The notes below the pieces were generated by a model. It searched no databases and was not told the DNA's origin. It worked only from the letters and a program-made list of their open reading frames with translations. A stretch of 64,000 nucleotides of DNA from Micromonospora sp. Llam0. Its GTDB lineage: Bacteria > Actinomycetota > Actinomycetes > Mycobacteriales > Micromonosporaceae. The DNA is taken from assembly GCF_003751085.1 (NCBI RefSeq), contig NZ_RJJY01000001.1:3968001-4032000 (forward strand), in the 5' to 3' direction. Position 1 is the first letter of the stretch, and each line of letters begins with the position of its first letter. A program made the position numbers and the translations under genes. This document shows positions 1-9,171 of the stretch, piece after piece.

Positions 1-2
1 GT

Positions 3-1832
3 CGGGAGTGGGATCCGCTGCTCGCCGCGGACACCGACGGCGCGCTGGTCAACCTGATGAACACCACGCCGGACGGCGACTACCAGACCTACAAGGCCGA
101 GTCCGGCGCGTACGTGCGGGAGCACTTCTTCGGCCGCGACCCGCGTACCCGCAAGATGGTCGAGAGTCTGTCCGACGACGAGATCTGGAACCTCAAGCGC
201 GGCGGTCACGACTACCGCAAGCTGTACGCGGCGTACAAGGCGGCCACCGAGCACACCGGCCAGCCGACGGTGATCCTGGCCAAGACGATCAAGGGCTGGA
301 CGCTCGGCGAGCACTTCGAGGGCCGCAACGCCACCCACCAGATGAAGAAGCTGACCCTGGACGACCTGAAGACCTTCCGGGACCGGCTCTACCTGGACGT
401 GCCGGACGAGCAGTTGGAGGCCAACCCGTACCTCCCGCCGTACCTGCGCCCGGCCGACGACTCCCCGGAGATGACCTACCTGCAGGAGCGCCGCAAGGCC
501 CTCGGCGGGTACGTGCCGACCCGGCGGACCGCCGCCCGCCCGCTGGCGGTGCCGGGCAGTGAGCGGTTCGGTGACGTCAAACGCGGCTCCGGCAAGCAGA
601 AGGTCGCCACCACGATGGCCTTCGTCCGGCTGCTCAAGGACATCATGAAGGACCGCGAGTTCGGCAAGCGGTGGGTGCCGATCATCCCGGACGAGGCGCG
701 GACCTTCGGCATGGACTCGCTGTTCCCGACGCAGAAGATCTACTCACCGCACGGGCAGAAGTACACCGCGGTGGACCGGGAGCTGTTCCTGTCGTACAAG
801 GAGTCGACCGCCGGGCAGATCCTGCACGAGGGGATCAACGAGGCCGGCTCGGTGGCGTCGTTCACGGCCGCCGGCACGTCGTACGCCACCCACGACGAGC
901 CGATGATCCCGCTGTACATCTTCTACTCGATGTTCGGGTTCCAGCGCACCGGCGACGCGTTCTGGGCGGCGGCCGACCAGATGGCCCGCGGCTTCGTCCT
1001 CGGGGCCACCGCCGGGCGGACCACGCTCAACGGCGAGGGCCTGCAGCACGAGGATGGCCATTCGCAGCTGCTCGCCGCGAGCAACCCGGCGGTGGTCGCC
1101 TACGACCCGGCGTTCGCGTTCGAGATCGCGCACATCGTGGAGAACGGCCTGCACCGGATGTACGGCGAGTCACCGGAGAACGTCTTCTACTACCTGACGG
1201 TGTACAACGAACCGATCGTGCAGCCGGCTCAGCCGGACGGGCTCGACGTGGAGGGCCTGCTCAAGGGGCTCTACCGGTACGCGGCGGCACCGCAGGTGAG
1301 TCGGGCCGACGGCGGCGAAGCGCCCCGGGCCACGATCCTCGCCTCCGGCACCGGTATGCAGTGGGCGCTCAAGGCGCAGCAGCTGCTCGCCGAGGACTGG
1401 GGGGTGGCCGCCGACGTGTGGTCGGTGACCTCCTGGACCGAGCTGCGTCGGGACGCGGTGGCCTGCGAGGAGCACAACCTGCTCAACCTGGGCGGTGAGG
1501 CGCGGGTGCCGTACGTGCGCACGGCGCTGGCCGACGCGCCGCAGTCGGTGGTCGCGGTCAGCGACTGGATGCGGGCGGTGCCGGACCTGATCGCCCGGTG
1601 GGTTCCGGGCGACTACACCTCGCTGGGCACCGACGGGTTCGGGCTGTCGGACACCCGGCACGCGTTGCGGCGGCACTTCCACGTCGACGCCGAGTCGGTG
1701 GCCGTGGCGACGCTGCGGCAGTTGGCGTTGCGCGGTGAGGTGCCGGCCGAGGTGCCGGCGGGGGCCGCCAAGAAGTACGCGATCGACGACGTCAACGCCG
1801 CTCCGGTCGGGGAGACCGGCGGCGACTCCTGA
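3..1832 (+). CDS. aceE: Pyruvate dehydrogenase E1 component, homodimeric type (5' end outside window)
   Basis: The frame is open from the first bases and reads straight into a homodimeric-type E1 protein, so the gene begins before the window; about 609 C-terminal residues are present of the roughly 900 usual for the family. E1 decarboxylates pyruvate on thiamine diphosphate and passes the acetyl group to the E2 lipoyl domain. The visible part covers the transketolase-like central domain (around [14 protein letters not shown] and the [12 protein letters not shown] segment) and the C-terminal transketolase-like domain. The thiamine-binding GDG motif would lie upstream of the window. The product ends with a short acidic tail and a TGA at 1830-1832. 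Homodimeric AceE is the standard actinobacterial E1, and an aceE locus near the fab cluster is typical of the order. Confidence 0.95.
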   Translation, partial: REWDPLLAADTDGALVNLMNTTPDGDYQTYKAESGAYVREHFFGRDPRTRKMVESLSDDEIWNLKRGGHDYRKLYAAYKAATEHTGQPTVILAKTIKGWTLGEHFEGRNATHQMKKLTLDDLKTFRDRLYLDVPDEQLEANPYLPPYLRPADDSPEMTYLQERRKALGGYVPTRRTAARPLAVPGSERFGDVKRGSGKQKVATTMAFVRLLKDIMKDREFGKRWVPIIPDEARTFGMDSLFPTQKIYSPHGQKYTAVDRELFLSYKESTAGQILHEGINEAGSVASFTAAGTSYATHDEPMIPLYIFYSMFGFQRTGDAFWAAADQMARGFVLGATAGRTTLNGEGLQHEDGHSQLLAASNPAVVAYDPAFAFEIAHIVENGLHRMYGESPENVFYYLTVYNEPIVQPAQPDGLDVEGLLKGLYRYAAAPQVSRADGGEAPRATILASGTGMQWALKAQQLLAEDWGVAADVWSVTSWTELRRDAVACEEHNLLNLGGEARVPYVRTALADAPQSVVAVSDWMRAVPDLIARWVPGDYTSLGTDGFGLSDTRHALRRHFHVDAESVAVATLRQLALRGEVPAEVPAGAAKKYAIDDVNAAPVGETGGDS

Positions 1833-1933
1833 TCCGCAGCGACCGCGGTCGACGGGCTCCGGCGGGTGACCGCCGGGGCCCGTCGCGTCCGGGGCCGCAC
1901 CATCTGCGGACCCCGCCGTAGCTGCGGTCGTCG

Positions 1934-1988
1934 GCGGTCAGCAGACGTTGGTCCGGTCGGCTGCGGTCAGCAGACGTTGGTCCGGTCG
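1934..1988. repeat. 26-bp direct repeat covering the 3' end of the SRPBCC gene
   Basis: GCGGTCAGCAGACGTTGGTC plus six more bases occurs at 1934-1959 and again, identically, at 1963-1988. The inner copy encodes the last residues (RTNVC) and TGA of the gene read leftward from 2437; the outer copy lies just beyond the stop. It looks like a local tandem duplication of the gene's 3' end. Confidence 0.9.
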
Positions 1989-2437
1989 TCGGCGTTGGCG
2001 GCGTGCCGGGCGGCGGCCAGGTCGGACAGGCGGCCCAGGGACGTCTCCAGATCGGCACCGACCCGGTGCTTGCCGAGGCGCAGCAGGGTCGCGCTGACCT
2101 GGCCGGCCGGCCACCGCACGATGGTCAGCCGGACTGCGGTGCCGTCCCCCTCCGGGGTGAGTTCGACCTGCACCTCGGTGCGGGCCTCGGCCCGCAGGCC
2201 GGGGCCGGCGGCCCGCTCCCGCCAGGCGATCAGCTTGGGCGGCTGGAACTCGATGACCTCGGCGTCCGCGGCCGCACCGTCCGCCGTGTGCACCCGCATT
2301 CGGCGGATGTCGCCGCCGATCACCTCGGCCTGGCGGACACCGGCGAGCCAGTCGGGCAGCAACGCGGCCTGCCCGACCACCTCCCAGACGGTGTCGATCG
2401 GGGCCTCCACCCGCCCGCTGCGTTCGATGAGGATCAT
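1967..2437 (-). CDS. SRPBCC-family (polyketide cyclase/START-like) protein
   Basis: About 156 residues. Starting at the ATG at 2437 gives MILIERSGRVEAPIDTVWEV, the usual opening of SRPBCC lipid- or ligand-binding proteins (strand, V-E-A-P-I-x-x-V-W helix), followed by LPDWLAGVRQAEVIGG and the PPKLIAWRERAAGPG strand pair typical of the helix-grip fold. The frame stays open upstream to 2614 and would add a Cys-rich stretch, CTFCGECDLGCAC, but that extension runs into the gltX start region and is not typical of the family, so I prefer 2437. The gene is divergent from gltX. SRPBCC members range from cyclases to stress proteins, so the substrate cannot be predicted. The last codons lie in a 26-bp direct repeat. 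Confidence 0.75.
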   Translation of the reverse strand: MILIERSGRVEAPIDTVWEVVGQAALLPDWLAGVRQAEVIGGDIRRMRVHTADGAAADAEVIEFQPPKLIAWRERAAGPGLRAEARTEVQVELTPEGDGTAVRLTIVRWPAGQVSATLLRLGKHRVGADLETSLGRLSDLAAARHAANADDRTNVC

Positions 2438-2579
2438 CTGCCTGCCTGTCTCTGCCTGCTCGTCCTGACAGGCGCAGCCTAAATCACATTCTCCACAAAA
2501 GGTGCAGACTTCGCTGTTCACCCAGGGTGCCACCGGACCTGGCCGTCGGGCGGGGATCGGCCGCCCGTAGGCTGGGACC

Positions 2580-4013
2580 GTGACGGTACGCGTACGCTTC
2601 GCCCCATCCCCCACCGGTATGTTCCATGTCGGCGGTGCCCGTTCAGCACTGCAGAACTGGATCTACGCCAAGCAGCACGGGGGCGTGTTCGTACTACGGG
2701 TGGAGGACACCGACGCGGCCCGCAACCGCCCCGAGTGGATCGAGGGGATCCTCAGCGCGCTGGACTGGATCGGCATCCGTCGTGGTTCGTACGAGGGGCC
2801 GTACTTCCAGTCGGCCAACGCCGGCGAGCACCGCGCGGCGGCCGACCGGCTGCACCAGTCCGGGCGTGCCTACTACTGCGACTGCGCCCGCGCCGACGTG
2901 CAGGCCCGCACCGGCAGCGAGTACCGCGGGTACGACGGGTTCTGCCGCGACCGGAGTCTCGACGCCGGGGCCGGGCGGGCCCTGCGGTTCCGCACTCCGG
3001 ACACCGGCAGCACCACGGTCGTCGACCTGATCCGCGGCGAGCCGACGTTCGAGAACCAGTTGATCGAGGACTTCGTCATCGCCCGGGGCGACGGCTCGCC
3101 GGTCTTCCTGCTGGCCAACGTGGTCGATGACATCTCCCAGGGGATCACCCACGTGATCCGCGCCGAGGAGCACCTGCCGAACACCCCCAAACAGCAGCTG
3201 CTCTGGGCAGCGCTCGGGGTCAAGCCACCGGTCTGGGCGCACGTACCGGTGGTCGTCAACGAGAAACGCCAGAAGCTGTCCAAGCGCCGCGACAAGGTGG
3301 CGCTGGAGGCGTACCGCGACGAGGGGTACCTCGCCGACGCGATGCGCAACTATCTGATGCTGCTCGGTTGGGCGCCCAGCAACGACCGGGAGATCGTGCC
3401 CTGGTCGGTGATCGAGGAGGAGTTCCGGCTGGAGGCGGTGAACCCGTCACCGGCGTTCTTCGACGAGCGCAAGCTGCGCGCCTTCAACGGCGAGTACATC
3501 CGGGCGCTACCGGTCGAGGACTTCATCGCCGCCTGTCAGCCCTGGCTGACCGGGACGCCGTCGACGCCGGCGCCGACCGGCAGCGGTATCGCGCCGCCGC
3601 CGTGGCGGGCGGCCGACTACGATCCGACGACGTTCGCGGCGGTCGCCCCGCTCGCCCAGACCAGAATCGCCGTACTCAGCGAAATCGTCACGAACGTCGA
3701 TTTCCTCTTCCTCGACGTCCCGGTGATCGACGACGCCGGGTGGGCGAAAGCGATGAAGGACGGCTCAGCCGACTTGCTGGACGCGACGATCGCCGCGTTC
3801 GCGGCGCTGCCGGACTGGTCCGCCGAGCCGTTGAAGGCGGCGCTGGAGCAGGTCGGCGCCGAGCGTGGCCTCAAGCTCGGCAAGGCCCAGGCACCGGTAC
3901 GGGTCGCGGTGACCGGCCGGTCCGTCGGGCTGCCGCTGTTCGAGTCGCTGGAGGTCCTCGGGCCGGAGCGCACGTTGCGTCGGCTGCGTGACGCCCGCGC
4001 CCGGCTCGGCTGA
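2580..4013 (+). CDS. gltX: Glutamyl-tRNA synthetase
   Basis: Class I aminoacyl-tRNA synthetase that charges tRNA-Glu (or both tRNA-Glu and tRNA-Gln where the amidotransferase pathway is used). 477 residues from a GTG start. The HIGH-equivalent motif is in [14 protein letters not shown] (residues ~6-19) and the KMSKS-equivalent is KLSKRRD, found after the [10 protein letters not shown] segment. A zinc-knuckle-like pattern (YYCDCA ... YDGFCRD) follows the catalytic insertion. The C-terminal anticodon-binding helical region contains a proline-rich insert ([11 protein letters not shown]). The [12 protein letters not shown] context differs from the HVGLVRTALFNW form I associate with the main actinobacterial enzyme, so this may be a second GluRS copy. 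It converges on the CopC-like gene 16 bp downstream. Confidence 0.92.
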   Translation: MTVRVRFAPSPTGMFHVGGARSALQNWIYAKQHGGVFVLRVEDTDAARNRPEWIEGILSALDWIGIRRGSYEGPYFQSANAGEHRAAADRLHQSGRAYYCDCARADVQARTGSEYRGYDGFCRDRSLDAGAGRALRFRTPDTGSTTVVDLIRGEPTFENQLIEDFVIARGDGSPVFLLANVVDDISQGITHVIRAEEHLPNTPKQQLLWAALGVKPPVWAHVPVVVNEKRQKLSKRRDKVALEAYRDEGYLADAMRNYLMLLGWAPSNDREIVPWSVIEEEFRLEAVNPSPAFFDERKLRAFNGEYIRALPVEDFIAACQPWLTGTPSTPAPTGSGIAPPPWRAADYDPTTFAAVAPLAQTRIAVLSEIVTNVDFLFLDVPVIDDAGWAKAMKDGSADLLDATIAAFAALPDWSAEPLKAALEQVGAERGLKLGKAQAPVRVAVTGRSVGLPLFESLEVLGPERTLRRLRDARARLG

Positions 4014-4029
4014 CGTCGCGACGGTCCGG

Positions 4030-4602
4030 TCAGGTGGTACGGCGACGGACGAAGAACGCTCCGGCGGCCACCGCGACCAGCAGGACGACGGCGCCGACCA
4101 GCCACGGCCACCAGGGTGTGGACTCGGTGGAGCTGGTGGCCTGCGGCGTCGGTGCCGGGGTCGCCTCCGGTGTCGGTTCGGCGACGGTGGGGCTGGGTGC
4201 CCCGGTCGGTGACGGATCAGCGGTCGACTCGACACCGACCGTCAAAGTGAAGGTGAGTGTGCCCTTGACCCAGTGTCCATCAGTGGACAACACGTTGTAG
4301 TCTACTGTGTACTCTCCGGCGGGGCCGGGACGGAACGGCACACTCACCGCCTTGCCGTCCACTACGGGTGCCCCGGTGGACGCCGCAGCGCCGTCCGGAC
4401 CGGTCACGCCCAGCTCGGTCTGCTCCTGGCTGAGATTGGCCAGAAAGGTGAGTCGGACCGCCTCGGGGGCCTGCGCAAGCTCCGCGCCGTCAGCCGGATC
4501 GCTCCCGGTCAGCACGTTGTGCGCCTGGGCCGGCGATGCCCCGAACAGCACCGCGAGCAGCCCGACGAACACCGCGAGCAACACCCTTGGTACGCGTACC
4601 AC
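4030..4602 (-). CDS. CopC-domain copper-binding surface protein
   Basis: About 190 residues from the GTG at 4602, which is preceded by a GGGGGACAGG ribosome-binding site; the frame upstream adds a non-signal-like leader and is rejected. The product has a signal peptide (VLLAVFVGLLAVLFGASPAQA) cleaved before HNVLTGSDPADGA, so the mature protein begins with histidine. An N-terminal His next to A-x-H is the hallmark of CopC-type Cu(II) binding. A single beta-sandwich domain follows (to ~residue 120), with the conserved YTVDYNVLSTDGHWVKGTLTF segment carrying the second histidine. After it come a Pro/Thr linker and a C-terminal membrane helix with an RRRTT tail. The protein is therefore probably anchored on the outer face of the membrane for copper trafficking. 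No CopD-like partner is adjacent. Confidence 0.88.
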   Translation of the reverse strand: MVRVPRVLLAVFVGLLAVLFGASPAQAHNVLTGSDPADGAELAQAPEAVRLTFLANLSQEQTELGVTGPDGAAASTGAPVVDGKAVSVPFRPGPAGEYTVDYNVLSTDGHWVKGTLTFTLTVGVESTADPSPTGAPSPTVAEPTPEATPAPTPQATSSTESTPWWPWLVGAVVLLVAVAAGAFFVRRRTT

Positions 4603-4869
4603 CCTGTCCCCCAACTGTTGCGATCGCCGGATACGATCGGTCGCCAGACGACGCGCCGGGCCGTCATCGGCCGACCTCCCTGGTTGGTCGGTCACCGGTC
4701 GTCGATGGTTCCCGAAAAATCCGTCCAGCGGGTGCAACCGTCCAGGGTCATGCGGAGTCTCTCACAGTGAGGGTCCGCGACCACGCCCGCCGCTGATTAC
4801 GTCGGGCAGCTATCGGGTAGTGAGCACATCGACTAGGGACCTGACCTCCGCGGGGCGAGGGAGTTGACC

Positions 4870-5517
4870 ATGGGACAGCGGGCAGCCAGCCGTCTTCTAG
4901 CGGCCGGTGCGCTGCTCCTGGCATTCGGCACGTCCATGTTGTCGGCGAACCGGGTGTACGCGGCACCACCTGCACCAACGACCGTCACCATCGAAGGTGA
5001 CGACCTGCCGGAGCCGCTCGCCGTGCACGCCGACACCGACGCCGAGTTGTTCGCGGCGGTGCTCAGCCAGGTCAGCTGGCTCACCGGACCGGGCCAAACC
5101 AGTTCCCCGGAGCCGGGTGACCTCGGCCCGAAGTACCTTGTCGTGGTCATGGTGGCGGACGAACCACATCGCGCCTACGAGCTGTATCCGCTGGCCAAAG
5201 GCGGTCCCCGCGCGTTCCGACCGGCGGAGCAGCCCGGTAAGGGCAAGACCACGGCCGGCTGGTTCTTCGGCCGGCTGACGATGTCCGAAACATTGCGGGC
5301 GGCCGGCGCGCCGCTGCCGGCCCGCCCGGACAGCATCAGCGGTGGCATCGGCGGCGGCGAACGGGTGATCCCGGAGGACGCGCTCAACCCGGGTGAGGAC
5401 ATCGACAAGATGCTCACCGACCTGCGCCAGGTCATGATGCTCAACGCCGCCGTGGTGGTCGGCATCACCCTGGGGATCGCGGGGATCGCCCTGCTGGTAC
5501 GCCGCCGGACCAGGTGA
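4870..5517 (+). CDS. Secreted/membrane-anchored hypothetical protein
   Basis: About 215 residues from the ATG at 4870, nine bases after GCGAGG; a TTG two codons earlier is the alternative. I do not recognise a named family. It has an N-terminal signal peptide (LLAAGALLLAFGTSMLSANRVYA), a mature domain of ~140 residues, and a C-terminal transmembrane helix (AAVVVGITLGIAGIALLV) followed by RRRTR. This is the same topology as the divergently transcribed CopC-like protein, so the two may act together at the cell surface (inference). The domain starts with a TVTIEGDDLPEPLAV strand and contains a W-F-F-G-R motif. The stop codon lies within a 21-bp tandem repeat. Confidence 0.8.
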   Translation: MGQRAASRLLAAGALLLAFGTSMLSANRVYAAPPAPTTVTIEGDDLPEPLAVHADTDAELFAAVLSQVSWLTGPGQTSSPEPGDLGPKYLVVVMVADEPHRAYELYPLAKGGPRAFRPAEQPGKGKTTAGWFFGRLTMSETLRAAGAPLPARPDSISGGIGGGERVIPEDALNPGEDIDKMLTDLRQVMMLNAAVVVGITLGIAGIALLVRRRTR

Positions 5518-5573
5518 CCGGCTGGGCTGTGCAGGTGACCGGCTGGGCTGTGCAGGTGACCGGCCGGGCTGTG
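5511..5573. repeat. Three tandem 21-bp repeats over a gene end
   Basis: CAGGTGACCGGCTGGGCTGT plus G is repeated at 5511-5531 and 5532-5552, with one mismatch at 5553-5573. The first unit contains the TGA stop of the preceding gene. A unit of 21 bp preserves frame. Confidence 0.92.
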
Positions 5574-5836
5574 TCAGCACCAGCGGTGCGGCGGGCGTTC
5601 CCGACGTACCGCCCGGGAACTTGGCCGGACCCCGAGGTGGCGGTGCGCGCCCGCCCATCCCCGTTGCCCCGCGCAGCAGGTCGACACCGGCCGCGGGTCG
5701 GCCGGGCCGCCCCGGTCGGTCCCCTGCCCGGTCAACGTCCGACCGGGTGACGGTTGGTCCCGCTCTCCCGGATGGTCCCGCCCGACGCCATGGTCCCGCC
5801 CGACGCCGCCGCTGTGGCCAGCCCCCAGGTACGCCA
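5518..5836. other. Intergenic region with short repeats
   Basis: 319 bp without a convincing gene between two converging genes. It holds the 21-bp repeats at its left edge and two perfect copies of an 18-bp unit (ATGGTCCCGCCCGACGCC) at 5772-5789 and 5790-5807, preceded by a degenerate copy. I see no clear intrinsic terminator or promoter. Confidence 0.7.
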
Positions 5837-6529
5837 TCACGAACTCCTCACCTCGCACGAGCCGTCCCGAGACGACACCTTGCCAGGTACCGGGCCGGCC
5901 GCCGCCGGCCCCCCCGCTCGTGGTGACCACAGGCGGGCGGCCAGCGCCACAGCCGTCACCGCCACCAGGGCGCCGCCGATCACGTCGACCGGCCAGTGCG
6001 CGAGCAGCACCAGCCGGGTCGCCGCGATGAACAGCGCGCCGGCTCCGGCGAGCGCCGCCACCAGCAACCGCCCGGTACGCCGTACCCCGGGCCAGACCAG
6101 CAGGACGACCGCGAACGCCGCAGCGGCGGCGTTGGTGGTGTGCCCACTGGGGAAGCCGTTGGCCGCGATGGTCACGAAGCCGTCCGCCGGGCGGGGCCGG
6201 TGCAGCAGCCACTGCCCCAACATCCAGCTGGCCGGGGCCGCGACGGTGACCGTCGCGCAGAACCAGGCCCGGGGCCGGTCCCGGCGCACGGCGAACAGGG
6301 TGGTCGCGGCGGCGCCGGCGGCCAGGAACGACATCGTCGCCGCCAGGTCGGTAGCGATCCGCAGGACCGCCACCAGCGTCGGCCGGTCGGCGGCGTAGGC
6401 CCGCAGCCGGTCGGTCACCGGGGCGTCCAGCCGGGCGACCAACGCGGGATCCACCACCAGCACGGTGGTCAGCGCCGCGAGGGCGAGCAGGGCCAGCAGC
6501 GGTACGACCAGCGGCGGACGGGCGATCAT
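5837..6529 (-). CDS. PAP2-family membrane phosphatase
   Basis: 230 residues from the ATG at 6529 (a GTG two codons upstream is possible). Integral membrane protein of the type 2 phosphatidic acid phosphatase superfamily, which dephosphorylates lipid phosphates such as phosphatidate, PG-phosphate or undecaprenyl diphosphate at the outer membrane face. The signature reads LLHRPRP (motif 1, whose usual upstream lysine is not obvious), PSGHTTN (motif 2) and TRLVLLAHWPVDVIGG (motif 3, catalytic His and Asp), with about six hydrophobic segments around them. The N-terminus (VVPLLALLALAALTTVLVV) is a membrane helix. It is divergent from fasR, 58 bp away, so the short spacer may carry both promoters. 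The exact lipid substrate is not predictable. Confidence 0.85.
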   Translation of the reverse strand: MIARPPLVVPLLALLALAALTTVLVVDPALVARLDAPVTDRLRAYAADRPTLVAVLRIATDLAATMSFLAAGAAATTLFAVRRDRPRAWFCATVTVAAPASWMLGQWLLHRPRPADGFVTIAANGFPSGHTTNAAAAAFAVVLLVWPGVRRTGRLLVAALAGAGALFIAATRLVLLAHWPVDVIGGALVAVTAVALAARLWSPRAGGPAAAGPVPGKVSSRDGSCEVRSS

Positions 6530-6587
6530 CCGCACATGTTGGCACGGTAGGCGCGGTCGCGCCCGCCGGCCGTGACACGCTGACGGG

Positions 6588-7790
6588 GTGGCGACCAAGC
6601 GCAACGATGCCGGGCTCACCGCGACCCTGCGTCGTATCGAGCGGTCGGCCGGGGCGCTGGCGACCGCGAGCGTGGCCCGGATGGACGAGACCCTGCCCTG
6701 GTTTCGTGAGCTGCCCGCCGACCAGCGTTCCTGGGTGATGGTCATCGCCCAGGCCGGCGTGCGTTCCCTGGTGGAGTGGCTGCGCGACGGCGGCGGCGCG
6801 AACGGGAGCCCGCAGGAGGTCTCCGACGAGGTCTTCGCCGCGGCGCCGCGGGCGCTGGCCCGGTCGATCAGCCTGCAGCACACGGTCGCCCTGATCAAGG
6901 TCACCATCGACGTGGTCGAGGCGCAGGTGCCGCACCTGGCGGCGACCGGCGAGGAGTCACTGCTGCGCGAGGCGGTGCTGCGGTTCTCCCGGGAGATCGC
7001 CTTCGCCGCCGCCCGGGTGTACGCGCGGGCGGCGGAGTCGCGCGGTGCGTGGGACGCCCGGCTGCAGGCGCTGCTGGTCGACGCGCTGCTGCGCGGCGAC
7101 TCGTCGGACGTGCTGGCCAGCCGGGCCGCCGCGCTGGGCTGGACCGACGCCTCGCCGGTGTCGGTGGTGGTCGGGCGGTCACCGGGCGGCGAGGTCACCG
7201 CGGTCCTGCAGATCGTCTACCGGGCCGCCCGGCGGATCGGGGTGGAGACGATCGGCGGGGTGCACAACGACCGGCTGGTGGTGGTGCTGGGCGGGGCGGC
7301 CGATCCGGCGGCGGCGACCGGCAAGCTGCTGGACGCGTTCGGCGCCGGCCCGGTGGTGGTCGGACCGATGGTGGCCAGCCTGGACGAGGCGACCGAGTCG
7401 GCCCGGGCAGCGCTGGCCGGATACCGGGCGGCACCGGCCTGGCCGGCGGCGCCCCGCCCGGTCGCGGCGACCGATCTGCTGCCGGAGCGGGCCCTCGCCG
7501 GTGATCCCGAGGCCCGCCGCCGGCTGCGCCGCGACGTGTACGGAACCCTGGTCCGTGCCGGCGGGGAGCTGCTGGAGACCCTGGACGCGTTCTTCGCCGC
7601 CGGGGCCGTGCTGGAGGCGACAGCGCGGGCACTGTTCGTCCATCCGAACACGGTGCGTTACCGACTGCGGCGCATCGGTGAGGTGACCGGACTGTCGCCG
7701 TTCGCCGCCCGCGACGCGTACGCCCTGCAGATGGCCCTGGCGATCGGCCGGCTGGATCCCCCGCCGCTGCTGCGGACCTTGCCTGACTGA
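6588..7790 (+). CDS. fasR: FasR-like PucR-family activator of fatty acid synthesis
   Basis: 400 residues from a GTG start. The C-terminus carries the PucR-type HTH_30 domain: LLETLDAFFAAGAVLEATARALFVHPNTVRYRLRRI in register, with HPNTVRYRL as the recognition helix. The first 300 residues form the regulatory region usual for this family in actinomycetes. It sits directly upstream of fabD-fabH-acpP-fabF, the same arrangement as Streptomyces fasR, whose product activates the fab operon. The assignment rests on family plus position. The 137-bp gap before fabD is the only sizeable spacer ahead of the fab genes and is the expected target site. Confidence 0.88.
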   Translation: MATKRNDAGLTATLRRIERSAGALATASVARMDETLPWFRELPADQRSWVMVIAQAGVRSLVEWLRDGGGANGSPQEVSDEVFAAAPRALARSISLQHTVALIKVTIDVVEAQVPHLAATGEESLLREAVLRFSREIAFAAARVYARAAESRGAWDARLQALLVDALLRGDSSDVLASRAAALGWTDASPVSVVVGRSPGGEVTAVLQIVYRAARRIGVETIGGVHNDRLVVVLGGAADPAAATGKLLDAFGAGPVVVGPMVASLDEATESARAALAGYRAAPAWPAAPRPVAATDLLPERALAGDPEARRRLRRDVYGTLVRAGGELLETLDAFFAAGAVLEATARALFVHPNTVRYRLRRIGEVTGLSPFAARDAYALQMALAIGRLDPPPLLRTLPD

Positions 7791-7927
7791 ACGCACTTCC
7801 GAGTAACATTTGCGGGCAAAAGACGTGCACATCCGACGATCTTTGTAGGAACCCTCCAACGACGGTAGTGCGGATTGGTATCTCAGCGCACCCAAGTGAC
7901 CCGTGGGTATCAGGAAGAGTCATAGCC
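7791..7927 (+). promoter_or_regulatory. fabD leader, presumed FasR-controlled promoter region
   Basis: The fasR-fabD spacer is less GC-rich than its flanks (CATTTGCGGGCAAAAGACG, ATCTTTGTAGG). Because the downstream genes are closely spaced, this is the likely main promoter of the fab operon. No exact operator is claimed; FasR control is inferred from the Streptomyces precedent. Confidence 0.4.
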
Positions 7928-9133
7928 GTGCTCGCCGTACTCTCCCCCGGCCAGGGGTCCCAGAAGCCCGGCTTCCTCACCCCGTGGCTCGACCTGCCCG
8001 GTGCCGAGGCCCGCCTGCGGTGGTGGTCCGCGCTCGCCGGGGTCGACCTGGTGCGCCTCGGCACCACCGCCGACGCCGACGAGATCAAGGACACCGCTCG
8101 CACCCAGCCGCTGCTGGTCGCCGCGGCCCTGCTCGCCGCCGAGCACCTGCCTGGCGGATCACCGGCCGGACACCGCCGGGGCGGGCTCTACGACGTCGCC
8201 GTCGTCGCCGGTCACAGCGTCGGCGAACTCGCCGCCGCGTCGCTGGCCGGGGTTCTGCCCGCCGAGTCGGCCATCACGCTGGCCGCGGTCCGGGGCCGGG
8301 AGATGGCCGCCGCGTGCGCGCTGGAACCCTCCGGGATGGCCGCCGTGCTCGGCGGCGACCGGGACGAGGTGCTGGCCGCGATCGACCGTCACGGGCTGCA
8401 CCCGGCGAACCACAACGGAGCCGGTCAGATCGTGGTGGCCGGAGCCACCGGCCAACTGGAGAAGTTCGCCGCCGAGCCGCCGGCCCGGGCCCGGGTGGCG
8501 GTGCTGAAGGTAGCCGGGGCGTTCCACACCCCGTACATGGCACCGGCCGAGCAGGCGCTCGCGAGCGTCGCCGCCGGCATCATCCCGGCCGACCCCACCC
8601 GAATCCTGCTGTCCAACCTGGATGGAGCGGCCGTCGACCACGGCCGGGAGCTGCTGCAACGCCTCGTCCGGCAGGTGACCGCACCGGTGCGCTGGGACCT
8701 GTGCACGCACACCCTGGCAAACCTCGGTGTCACCGGAGTACTGGAGCTGCCACCGGCCGGCACCCTCGCCGGCCTGGTCAAGCGGGAGTTCAAGGACCGC
8801 GGCGTGCCGGAGATCGTCACCGTGAAGACCCCGGACGACCTGCCCGCGGCGCGGGCCCTGATCGCCCGGCACGGGATGGCCCCCAGTCACGAGCCCACCA
8901 GGCAGTTCCGGGTCGTCGTATCGGCCAGCGCCGGCACCTTCGAACCGGCTGCCGGACTCGCCGAGGGCGACCCGCTGACCGCCGGTCAGATCATCGGACA
9001 CGTCACCACCCGGCAGGGTCCGGTCGAGGTCGCCGCGCACGACGCCGGCCTGCTCACCGAATGGCTCGCCCACCACGACGACCCGGTCGCACCGGGCCAG
9101 CCGCTGGCCCGGATCAGCGGTTCCGCACTGTGA
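7928..9133 (+). CDS. fabD: Malonyl-CoA:ACP transacylase with C-terminal lipoyl-like extension
   Basis: 401 residues from the GTG at 7928, which follows AGGAAG by ten bases; 20 codons of open frame upstream are ignored. FabD loads malonyl groups from CoA onto ACP for fatty-acid elongation in the cytoplasm. Visible motifs are SPGQGSQKPG at the start, the nucleophile in AGHSVGE (Ser97) and the catalytic His in GAFHTPYM (His200). The transacylase core ends near residue 315. The remaining ~75 residues (~325-398) look like a biotinyl/lipoyl-type beta-barrel (FRVVVSASAGTFEP ... GDPLTAGQIIGHV ... GLLTEWLAHHDDPVAPGQPL) but lack a modifiable lysine in the hairpin. Most FabD proteins are ~300-320 residues, so this is an appended domain. 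First gene of the fab operon. Confidence 0.95.
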   Translation: MLAVLSPGQGSQKPGFLTPWLDLPGAEARLRWWSALAGVDLVRLGTTADADEIKDTARTQPLLVAAALLAAEHLPGGSPAGHRRGGLYDVAVVAGHSVGELAAASLAGVLPAESAITLAAVRGREMAAACALEPSGMAAVLGGDRDEVLAAIDRHGLHPANHNGAGQIVVAGATGQLEKFAAEPPARARVAVLKVAGAFHTPYMAPAEQALASVAAGIIPADPTRILLSNLDGAAVDHGRELLQRLVRQVTAPVRWDLCTHTLANLGVTGVLELPPAGTLAGLVKREFKDRGVPEIVTVKTPDDLPAARALIARHGMAPSHEPTRQFRVVVSASAGTFEPAAGLAEGDPLTAGQIIGHVTTRQGPVEVAAHDAGLLTEWLAHHDDPVAPGQPLARISGSAL

Positions 9134-9171
9134 GCGCGCACCCCGACAGCGCGCCGGGAAAGGCAGCAACC

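Noticed and set aside
2438..2614. Cys-rich N-terminal extension (CTFCGECDLGCAC) of the SRPBCC protein as an iron-sulfur module.
   Set aside because: It overlaps the gltX start region and is not typical of the family; the internal ATG gives a standard domain.
7903..9171. Long N-terminal extension of fabH through fabD.
   Set aside because: The fabH frame happens to stay open across fabD; family similarity begins at the ATG at 9172.
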